A stretch of 34,133 bases of DNA, taken from contig JBDIBF010000028.1 in NCBI GenBank assembly GCA_039812765.1, positions 1-34,133 on the forward strand, given 5' to 3'. The translations under genes and the position numbers were made by a program. A model generated the notes under the pieces. That model had not been told where the DNA came from and did no database searches. It was given only the letters and a program-made list of their open reading frames with translations. This stretch comes from JADJVL01 sp039812765 (GTDB lineage: Bacteria > Acidobacteriota > Holophagae > Holophagales > Holophagaceae). Shown here piece after piece: positions 24,987 to 32,306 of the stretch (positions within the stretch are counted from its first letter, which is position 1; every line of letters begins with the position of its first letter).

Positions 24987-26963
24987 TTGGGATTCCTAGC
25001 ATTCCTCATTGCCTCACTGGCGCTGGCGGCAGGCATCTGGACGCGTATGGACCAGGACACCCCGCGTCCAGCATGGCAGCGGTTCGCCGCGATCCAGATC
25101 CTCTGGGCGTCCATCCTGGTCGGAACGAACTGGATTCTCGTCGCGCTCCGGTGCCTTGAGGCGAAGGCCCTCCTCGCCTGCACCCTCGTCTTCGGGGTGG
25201 TCGGCATGCGTCTCCTCTGGAAACGCTTCACGGGAGCCTCCCTGGGCTTCCGACGACTCATGGTGGACCCCGTCATCTGCCTGGTCGCGGGTGTGCTGGG
25301 GCTCGTCTCCATCTACCTGTTCCTGCGCGGTTCGGTCGCGTTCGTCGCGGAATTCGATGCGGTCTCCTATCACCTTCCCAAGGCGGTGGAGGTCCTCAAG
25401 GCCCGCACCATTCCGTTCATCCCATCGAACGACTTCCGCCTGCCCTACTTCCCCTGGAATTACGAGCTTCTCCTGGCTGACTCCATGATCCTCACCGGAG
25501 GAGACCGGTGGGCCTTCCTGGTCAGCTACCTTGGCACCTGCGGCTTTTGCGCGGCCGCCTACGCGGCATGGCGGCAGGCTTGGCCGGACCTGAGCACCCG
25601 GGAAGCCGCCCTCGGCCTGTTGTTCCTGGCCGGGGTCCCGGTGCTGCTCATGCACGCCGATGGCTATAAGAACGACACACTGTTCGGGTTCTTCCTGATG
25701 GCCGCCCTCCACCAGCTCGGCGCGTGGGTTCAGGGCAGGGAGAGGGTCAATCTCGTGCTGGCGTTCCTGGCCTTCGCGCTGGGGTTCGGAACCAAACCAT
25801 CAGCCCTGTTCCTGGGGCCCGTGTTCGCCGTGACCTTCGCGCTCCACCGAAGGCCGCTCCTTGAAATGCTGCCAACCGGCGCGGGCAGGCGCGTTGTCCT
25901 CGCGATTGGAGCCGTCGGGGTCCTCCTCATGCTCGGCGGCGCCTGGCCGATCCTCAATTGGATCTGGTGCGGACACCCGCTCGGGGATACGGCTTCAGTG
26001 GGTGGCGTTTCGGGATTCGAGTCCGCGGCCGTGCCGCGATACAACGGCTGGTCCAACCTCTGGCGTTTCCCGATCCTGGTTCTGCTCAGGCCATTCGGCG
26101 CATCCGATGACGCGGTCTGGGTGTTCTGGGACAGGAGCTACTGGTTTTGGCCCAGGTACCGTTCGATCTACGGGCATTGGGGGTGGCTCACCACCGCGCT
26201 GCTGGCCGCGGTGCCGCTGGGGTTCTACCTCCACAGGACCCGCCGCGCCCAAGGAGAGTTCCGATCCTGGATCACGTGGGCGACGTTGGGTTTCACCGCC
26301 CTGACGCTTATGCAGCAGTACAGGGTGGACGGGATGTTCAATGGATACCCCAGGTATCTCCTCGTCGTCCCCGTCATCGTCGCGCTCTGGTCGATCCCTC
26401 CGGTTCTTGCTGTCGCCCGGGCGCGCCTCCGGCCGAACCTCCTTTGGGCCGTCGCAATCCTGTTGAGCGCGAATCTGATCTACTGCGCCACGGACTATTT
26501 TGTGAACGACGGGACGAAGCCGATGGAGACGATACTCACGTACCTCCGGAATCCGGCGGCGCGGGTGTCGGCAGGCGCATCCCGCTACGTCGATGAGCAG
26601 GCTCGCATGAACGAGACCGTCGCCTTCGATTCCGGGTTCGGCGGGATGGTTTACCCGATCTACGGCCGAGGCTTCACCCGCAGGGTGGTCTACATCCCCG
26701 TGAAGAAGGGGCAACCGGTCGTGATCCCCAAGGATGTGAGGTGGGTGGTCTGGGACCGGAATTGGAACGTCGGTTGGAGTCGGCCGGGCGTGACCAGCAC
26801 GCGCGATCTCTGGAAGCCCGTCAATCCCCGTCCCACCGAAGAAGACCGGATGGTGTTCGACCTTCTCAGCAAGGATCCGGAATTCGTGCTCCTGTACCAC
26901 GATCCAGAGGGTGCTGAAGCGGTCTTCCTCCGGGGTCGCCCTGCTCGCAAGCCCTCCTCCTAG
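24987..26963 (+). CDS. Large GT-C-like membrane glycosyltransferase (ArnT/PMT-type topology)
   Basis: A 658-residue protein from a TTG start (GGAG 9 nt upstream). It has about 11-13 hydrophobic helices over residues 1-500 and a C-terminal extramembrane domain of about 150 residues. The first large outer loop has VAEFDAVSYHLPKAVEVLK and DFRLPYFPWNYELLL, the D-x-x-x-Y-H-L-P type of acidic loop seen in GT39/ArnT-like enzymes that take sugar from a polyprenyl phosphate on the periplasmic side. The catalytic assignment is by topology and this loop only. Next to UbiA/DprE1/DprE2 it is a natural candidate for using polyprenyl-phosphoryl-arabinose. Codon use is less GC-biased than in flanking housekeeping genes, suggesting a variable surface-glycan locus. 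Confidence 0.75.
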   Translation: MGFLAFLIASLALAAGIWTRMDQDTPRPAWQRFAAIQILWASILVGTNWILVALRCLEAKALLACTLVFGVVGMRLLWKRFTGASLGFRRLMVDPVICLVAGVLGLVSIYLFLRGSVAFVAEFDAVSYHLPKAVEVLKARTIPFIPSNDFRLPYFPWNYELLLADSMILTGGDRWAFLVSYLGTCGFCAAAYAAWRQAWPDLSTREAALGLLFLAGVPVLLMHADGYKNDTLFGFFLMAALHQLGAWVQGRERVNLVLAFLAFALGFGTKPSALFLGPVFAVTFALHRRPLLEMLPTGAGRRVVLAIGAVGVLLMLGGAWPILNWIWCGHPLGDTASVGGVSGFESAAVPRYNGWSNLWRFPILVLLRPFGASDDAVWVFWDRSYWFWPRYRSIYGHWGWLTTALLAAVPLGFYLHRTRRAQGEFRSWITWATLGFTALTLMQQYRVDGMFNGYPRYLLVVPVIVALWSIPPVLAVARARLRPNLLWAVAILLSANLIYCATDYFVNDGTKPMETILTYLRNPAARVSAGASRYVDEQARMNETVAFDSGFGGMVYPIYGRGFTRRVVYIPVKKGQPVVIPKDVRWVVWDRNWNVGWSRPGVTSTRDLWKPVNPRPTEEDRMVFDLLSKDPEFVLLYHDPEGAEAVFLRGRPARKPSS

Positions 26964-27061
26964 GGATGCAGGGATTGGAGGTAGCGCATCCAATGAGGAG
27001 AGCGGGCTTGAGCCGCTCCGGGCGGGATGCGAGAATGGGGAGCTGGACAGGTGGAATATCC

Positions 27062-27385
27062 GTGCAGACCTTCGCTATCGGCGTGCTCCTGGCGGTTCCT
27101 GGTGCCCTGCCCCAGGCTGCGCCCCGTGACCTCAAGGCCTTCTTCCTGCGCACCTGCGCCACCTGCCACGGGGCCGACGGGTCCGGCCGGTCGCCCACGG
27201 GGCAGCGCCTGGTGGGCCGGGCCCTCGCGGACGCCAAGTGGCAGGCCCGGCAGAAGGACAGCGACCTGGTGAAGGTGATCTACCTGGGCAAGGGCGCCAT
27301 GCCCGGCTACAAGGGCCAGCTCACCGAGGACGAAGTGAAGCAGATGGTCGCGGACGTGGTCCGTCCTCTGGCCTTGAAGAAATGA
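27062..27385 (+). CDS. Small c-type cytochrome, secreted (first of a pair)
   Basis: A 107-residue protein if started at GTG 27062; ATG 27035 and ATG 26966 are in-frame alternatives giving 116 and 139 residues. A hydrophobic export segment (FAIGVLLAVPGALPQAA) precedes a single cytochrome c domain. CATCH is the haem-binding CxxCH, and MPGYKG carries the likely axial Met. It has the size of a class I monohaem cytochrome and should act in periplasmic electron transfer. The export signal lacks positive charges if the GTG start is right, which slightly favours a longer form. Its stop overlaps the start of the next cytochrome gene (ATGA). Confidence 0.85.
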   Translation: MQTFAIGVLLAVPGALPQAAPRDLKAFFLRTCATCHGADGSGRSPTGQRLVGRALADAKWQARQKDSDLVKVIYLGKGAMPGYKGQLTEDEVKQMVADVVRPLALKK

Positions 27386-27822
27386 GGTTCCCCGTGCGCG
27401 CCGCCCTCCTGACCCTCCTCCCCGCCGTCCTCCTCGCCCAGGAGCCGGCGCGGCCCCCCCGCGGCCTCGACGACCTGAAGGCCTTCTACGCTCAGAACTG
27501 CGTGCGCTGCCACGGTCCCGACGGCTCGGCCCGGGACGCCACCGGCAAGAAGCTCGGCGGCCGCGACTTCACGGACCCCAAGGAGAACCGGGAACCCGAC
27601 GCGGCGATGGCCAAGACCATCCGCAAGGGCATCTTCTTCGGGCGGGTCATGCCCTCCTTCAAGGCCCAGATCAGCGAAGAGGAGGCCCTGACGATCATCA
27701 CGGAGATCGTCCGGAAGGCCGAGAAGGGCAAGCTCATCGCTCCGGCCCCCGAGGCTCCCAAACCGTCGCCCGAAGCCCCCAAGCCCGCCGCGGAGGCCCC
27801 GAAAACAGCGCCCCGGCCCTGA
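27382..27822 (+). CDS. Small c-type cytochrome with Pro/Ala-rich tail (second of a pair)
   Basis: A 146-residue protein with a signal peptide (FPVRAALLTLLPAVLLAQ), one haem site CVRCH, and axial-Met candidate MPSFKAQ. The fold resembles the preceding gene (DLKAFYAQNCVRCHGPDGSARDATG versus DLKAFFLRTCATCHGADGSGRSPTG), so the pair probably arose by tandem duplication. It differs by an extra C-terminal stretch of about 30 residues of EAPKP-type repeats, likely a flexible tether. Translational coupling (ATGA) suggests equal expression and perhaps electron transfer between the two. The electron donor and acceptor are not encoded nearby. Confidence 0.9.
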   Translation: MRFPVRAALLTLLPAVLLAQEPARPPRGLDDLKAFYAQNCVRCHGPDGSARDATGKKLGGRDFTDPKENREPDAAMAKTIRKGIFFGRVMPSFKAQISEEEALTIITEIVRKAEKGKLIAPAPEAPKPSPEAPKPAAEAPKTAPRP

Positions 27823-27828
27823 GGCGCA

Positions 27829-27847
27829 CCCCCGGTAAACTCGGGGG
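27829..27847 (+). promoter_or_regulatory. -10 box TAAACT inside a hairpin, 6 nt before the helicase ATG
   Basis: CCCCCG (27829-27834), loop GTAAACT, CGGGGG (27842-27847), directly abutting ATG 27848. The loop holds TAAACT (27836-27841), exactly 6 nt from the ATG, so transcription would start on the start codon. In read-through mRNA from the cytochromes, the hairpin would bury the only purine-rich ribosome site. Confidence 0.4.
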
Positions 27848-30136
27848 ATGGCTGAAACCGACCATCCCCTCCTGCAGGGCCTGAATCCGCCCCAGCGGGA
27901 GGCCGTCATGCACGGGGAGGGGCCCCTGCTCATCCTGGCGGGGGCGGGCTCGGGCAAGACCACGGTGATCACCCGGCGCATCGCCTGGCTCATCGAGGAG
28001 CAGGGGGCGCACCCGGCCTCCATCCTCGCCATGACCTTCACCAACAAGGCCGCCGAGGAGATGCGGGAGCGCGTGCAGCGCCTGGTGAGCGTGCCCGTGG
28101 AGCAGCTCTGGGTGAGCACCTTCCACAGCTTCTGCACCCGTATCCTCCGCCGGGAGGGCGACCGCACGCCGGTGGGCCGCAGCTTCGTCATCTTCGACCC
28201 CAGCGACCAGAAGAGCCTGATCAAGCAGGTGCTCGCGGAGCTGAAGCTCCCCGAGAAGCAGTTCCATCCCCGCCGGGTGCTGGAGTTCATCAGCGACTTC
28301 AAGAACCGCTGCCTGCTGCCCGAGGAGGCGCGGGAGGAGGCCCTCGACCCCTGGACCCGCAAGGCCGTGGACGCCTACGAGCTCTACCAGAAGGGCCTGC
28401 GCAACCACCGCGCCTGCGACTTCGACGACCTCCTGCTCTACACCGAGCGCCTGTTCCGCGACCCGGCGATGCAGGAGATCTACGCCCAGCGCTTCCGGAC
28501 GATCCTGGTGGACGAGTACCAGGACACCAACCACGCCCAGTACAAGCTGGTGCAGCATCTGGCGAAACACCACCGCAACCTCTGCGTGGTGGGCGACGAG
28601 GACCAGTCCATCTACGGCTGGCGCGGCGCCGACATCCGCAACATCCTCGACTTCCAGCGGGACTTCCCCGGCGCGGTGCAGATCAAGCTGGAGCAGAACT
28701 ACCGCAGCACCCAGAGCATCCTCGACGCCGCCAGCACCGTCATCGCCAACAACGCCCAGCGCCTGGGCAAGACGCTCTGGACCGACGCGGGGCAAGGGGA
28801 GAAGCTCGTCTTCAAGCTCCTGGACGACGGCCGGCTGGAGGCCGAGTACGTGGTGGCGAAGATCCAGGAAGCGCGGCGCTACGACCCGGGCGTGAAGGTG
28901 GCCGTGCTCTACCGCGCCAACTGGCAGTCGCGTCAGCTCGAAGAAGCGCTCCGCGGCGCCAACCTGCCCTACAAGCTGATCGGCGGGGTCAAGTTCTACG
29001 AGCGCCAGGAGGTGAAGGACCTGCTCGCCTACCTGCGGCTCTTCTCGAACCCCTTCGACCTCACTTCCTTCCGCCGCTGCGTGAACGCGCCGAGCCGGGG
29101 CGTGGGGCCGACGACCCTGGCGCGGATCGAGGCCGCCATCCCCGAGGGTGGAACGCCCCTGGAGGGCCTCGCCGCGCTGCACCGCAGCGGCGAACTGAAG
29201 GGCCGCGCGGGCCGGGAGATGGGGAAGTTCCTGAAGCTCTTCCACGACGGCGCGGGCGAGCTGCAGGCCCTCAGCCTGGCGGGCTTCGCGCGCTGGGTGC
29301 TGGTGGAGAGCGGCTACCTCCAGAGCCTGGAGGAGGAGGGCACCCTGGAGGCCGAAGGCCGCGTGCGCAACCTGGAAGAGTTCCTGTCGGCGGCCAGCGA
29401 GGCGGAGACCCTCGGGCTCGGCCTTCCGGAGTTCCTGGACCGCATCACCCTCGCCGCCGACGCCGACGAGGTGGAGGGCGCCGCGGACCTCAGCCTCATG
29501 ACCATCCACTGCGCCAAGGGGCTGGAGTTCCCCATCGTCTTCGTGGTGGGCATGGAGGAGGACGTCTTCCCGAACCGGCAAGCGCGGGAGACCGGCGAAG
29601 GCCTGGAGGAGGAACGGCGCCTCTTCTACGTGGCCATCACCCGCGCCAAGTCGCGGCTCACCCTCACCGGCGCCCGGCGCCGCCGCATGATGGGCCAGGA
29701 CATGCTGGGCATGCCCAGCCGCTTCCTCCGGGAGCTGCCCTCGGAGGCCCTGGAGTCGCCCATCCGCTGGGGCACCGAGCTCTACCAGGGCGGCCACGGA
29801 GTGATGGCGGGAGCCCGGCCGATGCGCACCGGCGGCGGGATGAGCGTCGCGTCCGAGCTGCAGCGCATCCGCGGCTTCTTCGACCGGGCGCGGGCCGACG
29901 TGGAGCCTTCCCCGGCGCCCGCGGACGAGGAAGCGTCCGCCCCGCCTCCGCCGCCGGACCTCCCCGACGGCAGCGCCTGGGCCAAGGGCACCCGCGTGCG
30001 CAGCCCCCGCTTTGGCCGGGGCGTGGTGCTCGCCGCCAGCGGCCGCGGCGACGGGCTCACCTACACCATCCGCTTCGAGGGTGGCGAGAAGCGCATCGTG
30101 GCGCGCTTCGGGATGCTCAGCCTGGACGCGGGCTGA
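27848..30136 (+). CDS. pcrA: UvrD/PcrA-type ATP-dependent 3'-5' DNA helicase
   Basis: A 762-residue SF1 helicase. Motifs in order: Q motif LNPPQREAV; Walker A AGAGSGKTT (31-39); Ia TFTNKAAEEMRERV; II VDEYQDTN; III GDEDQSIYGWRGA; IV EQNYRS; V MTIHCAKGLEFPIVFVVGMEEDVFP; VI RRLFYVAITRAKSRL. The C-terminus ends in a small Tudor-like domain (GTRVRSPRFGRGVVL...YTIRFEGGEKRIVARFG), the PcrA/UvrD element that contacts RNA polymerase. This supports PcrA/UvrD over Rep. Roles are nucleotide excision repair, mismatch repair and clearing of stalled polymerases. Length is normal. The start abuts a hairpin with a -10-like box. Confidence 0.95.
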   Translation: MAETDHPLLQGLNPPQREAVMHGEGPLLILAGAGSGKTTVITRRIAWLIEEQGAHPASILAMTFTNKAAEEMRERVQRLVSVPVEQLWVSTFHSFCTRILRREGDRTPVGRSFVIFDPSDQKSLIKQVLAELKLPEKQFHPRRVLEFISDFKNRCLLPEEAREEALDPWTRKAVDAYELYQKGLRNHRACDFDDLLLYTERLFRDPAMQEIYAQRFRTILVDEYQDTNHAQYKLVQHLAKHHRNLCVVGDEDQSIYGWRGADIRNILDFQRDFPGAVQIKLEQNYRSTQSILDAASTVIANNAQRLGKTLWTDAGQGEKLVFKLLDDGRLEAEYVVAKIQEARRYDPGVKVAVLYRANWQSRQLEEALRGANLPYKLIGGVKFYERQEVKDLLAYLRLFSNPFDLTSFRRCVNAPSRGVGPTTLARIEAAIPEGGTPLEGLAALHRSGELKGRAGREMGKFLKLFHDGAGELQALSLAGFARWVLVESGYLQSLEEEGTLEAEGRVRNLEEFLSAASEAETLGLGLPEFLDRITLAADADEVEGAADLSLMTIHCAKGLEFPIVFVVGMEEDVFPNRQARETGEGLEEERRLFYVAITRAKSRLTLTGARRRRMMGQDMLGMPSRFLRELPSEALESPIRWGTELYQGGHGVMAGARPMRTGGGMSVASELQRIRGFFDRARADVEPSPAPADEEASAPPPPPDLPDGSAWAKGTRVRSPRFGRGVVLAASGRGDGLTYTIRFEGGEKRIVARFGMLSLDAG

Positions 30137-30203
30137 AGCCCCACGAAGGATTCCCACGGTGGACGGAGGCCCGGGGAGCCTGCACCCTGGAGGGAGCCCC
30201 AGG

Positions 30204-32291
30204 ATGGAATCCCCCTTGACCGACGACCCTCCCGCCGCGCCCTCCCGCAGCCTGCTCCTCCCGGCCTCCGCCATCGGCCTCGGCGCCTTCCTGCTGTTCC
30301 AGGTGCAGCCGCTGCTGGCCAAGCGCATCCTGCCCTGGTTCGGCGGGTCGGCGGCGGTGTGGACGGCCTGCATGCTGTTCTTCCAGGTGGTGCTCCTGTT
30401 GGGCTACACCTATGCGCACGTGCTGCAGAAGCTGCCGGCCCGGCGCCAGGCCTGGGTGCACGGGGCGCTGATGCTGCTCAGCCTCGCCGCCCTGCCCGTG
30501 GTGCCCAGCGCGGCCTGGAAGCCCGTCGCCAGCGGCGATCCCACCCTGCGCATCCTCGGGCTGCTGGGCGCCACGGTGGGCCTGCCCTACCTGCTGCTCT
30601 CCAGCACCTCGCCCCTGGTGCAGCGCTGGCTGGCCCAGGAGCGCCCGGGCTTCGATCCCTACCGCCTCTTCGCCCTGTCCAACGCCGGCAGCATGGCGGC
30701 CCTCCTCACGTATCCGGTCCTGGTCGAGCCCTTCCTGCGGCTGGACCTCCAGGCCTGGGGCTGGAGCGCCGGCTACGGGCTCTACGTCCTCGCCGCCGCG
30801 GCCCTGGCCTGGCGGGCCCGGAGCCTCCCAGCCTCGGACCCGGCCCTGGACCGGGAGCCCGAGGACGCCGCGCTGCACGCGGCGCCGGGCTGGGGCGTGC
30901 GCCTCCTCTGGGTGGCCCTGGCCTTCGCGCCGTCGGTGCTCCTGCTGGGCGTGACCAGCCACCTCAGCACCAACGTCGCGCCCATCCCCTTCCTGTGGGT
31001 GGTGCCGCTGGCGCTCTACCTGCTCAGCTTCATCCTCTGCTTCGACCACCCCCGGTGGTACGTGCGGAAGCTGTTCCTCCCGCTGGTGGCGGCGGCCCTC
31101 GCGGGCCTGGCCTGGCTCATCCTTCCCGACAACCACCGCCTGGGCCTGAACGTCCAGGTGGGCGCGGCCTGCGGCGCCCTCTTCATCGCCTGCATGGCCG
31201 CCCACGGCGAGCTGGTGCGCCTGCGCCCGGCGCCGCGCCACCTCACGGGCTTCTACCTCTCGCTCTCCCTCGGCGGCGCCCTGGGCGGCGTCTTCGCGGG
31301 CCTCGTGGCGCCCCGGGTCTTCGACGGCCTGGTGGAACTGCCCCTGGGGCTCATCGCCCTCGCGGCGCTGGCCTTCCTGGCCTGGCTGCGGGACCAGGGG
31401 ACGGGCACGGGATCCTGGCTGCGCTGGAGCCTCGCGGCCTGGCTGCTGGCGGGCCTCGGGGCCACGGTGCACTTCCACCTCCGGCGGCAGAAGGACTTCG
31501 CCGAGGATTCCCTGCTGCAGGTGCGCAACTTCTACGGGACCCTGCGCATCCGAGAAGTGGGCCTGGGCCGGGACCGCAGCCGCTACCTGCTCCACGGCAC
31601 CATCAACCACGGCGGCCAGTACGTGGCCGACGACCGCGCCCACGACCGGACCACCTACTACGGCCCGGACAGCGGCGTGGGGCTGGCCCTCGAGGCCCTC
31701 GAGGCCAAGGGCCCCGTGAAGGTCGGCGTGGTGGGGCTCGGGTCCGGCACTCTGCTGAACTACGGACGCCCCGGAGACAGCTTCCGGGTCTACGAGATCA
31801 ATCCGCTGGTGGAGCGCCTGGCGAGGGCCTGGTTCGCCGCGCTGCCGGAGTGCCGGGCCCGGACCGAGGTGGTGCTCGGGGACGCCCGCCTCAGCCTCGA
31901 GGCCGAGCCGCCTCAGCGCTACGACCTCCTCGCCGTGGACGCCTTCAGCAGCGACGCCATCCCCGTGCACCTGCTCACGAAGGAGGCCTTCGACGCCTAC
32001 GCGCGCCAGCTCCGGCCCGGCGGCGTGCTGGCGGTGCACATCTCCAACCGCTACCTGGATCTCGCGCCCGTGGTGCTGCGCGAAGCCGAGGCGCGGGGCT
32101 GGCAGGCCCGCCTGGTGAGCGACGACGAGGACACCGAGGCCGGCGTGTACCGGAGCGACTGGGTGCTGGTGTCCGAGCGGGGGGACCTCTTCCAGGCCGA
32201 GGCCCTGAAGGACGCCGTCCCGCTCGCTGACAATCCGAAGGTGCGGCGCTGGACGGACGACTTCAGCAACCTGTACAGGATCCTGAAGTAG
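30204..32291 (+). CDS. Membrane-bound spermidine-synthase-like protein
   Basis: A 695-residue protein. An N-terminal membrane part of about 11-13 helices (about 20-430; LGAFLLFQVQPLLAKRILPWFGGSAAVWTACMLFFQ is the family's first helix pair) is fused to a C-terminal spermidine-synthase-type Rossmann domain (about 505-660). That domain has VGVVGLGSGTLLNYG, FRVYEINPLVERLA, EVVLGDARLSLE and DLLAVDAFSSDAIPVHLLTKEAF. These fused proteins are common in Acidobacteriota and Proteobacteria. Polyamine synthesis has been shown for few, and the aminopropyl-transfer site is often incomplete, so the substrate is uncertain. GGAGGGAG lies 7 nt before ATG 30204. It follows pcrA by 67 bp and may be cotranscribed. 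Confidence 0.87.
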   Translation: MESPLTDDPPAAPSRSLLLPASAIGLGAFLLFQVQPLLAKRILPWFGGSAAVWTACMLFFQVVLLLGYTYAHVLQKLPARRQAWVHGALMLLSLAALPVVPSAAWKPVASGDPTLRILGLLGATVGLPYLLLSSTSPLVQRWLAQERPGFDPYRLFALSNAGSMAALLTYPVLVEPFLRLDLQAWGWSAGYGLYVLAAAALAWRARSLPASDPALDREPEDAALHAAPGWGVRLLWVALAFAPSVLLLGVTSHLSTNVAPIPFLWVVPLALYLLSFILCFDHPRWYVRKLFLPLVAAALAGLAWLILPDNHRLGLNVQVGAACGALFIACMAAHGELVRLRPAPRHLTGFYLSLSLGGALGGVFAGLVAPRVFDGLVELPLGLIALAALAFLAWLRDQGTGTGSWLRWSLAAWLLAGLGATVHFHLRRQKDFAEDSLLQVRNFYGTLRIREVGLGRDRSRYLLHGTINHGGQYVADDRAHDRTTYYGPDSGVGLALEALEAKGPVKVGVVGLGSGTLLNYGRPGDSFRVYEINPLVERLARAWFAALPECRARTEVVLGDARLSLEAEPPQRYDLLAVDAFSSDAIPVHLLTKEAFDAYARQLRPGGVLAVHISNRYLDLAPVVLREAEARGWQARLVSDDEDTEAGVYRSDWVLVSERGDLFQAEALKDAVPLADNPKVRRWTDDFSNLYRILK

Positions 32292-32306
32292 GCGTTGGCT
32301 TCAGGA
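32281..32306. terminator. 8-bp perfect inverted repeat spanning both convergent stop codons
   Basis: TCCTGAAG (32281-32288), 10-nt loop, CTTCAGGA (32299-32306). The repeat covers the last codons of the spermidine-synthase-like gene and of the transglutaminase gene, which are 9 bp apart. No T-tract follows. Confidence 0.4.

Noticed and set aside
27734..30373. An 879-codon open frame antisense to pcrA
   Set aside because: It is low-complexity (His, Gly, Glu, Ala rich), matches no family, and lies wholly opposite a helicase with every SF1 motif. High GC keeps antisense frames open.
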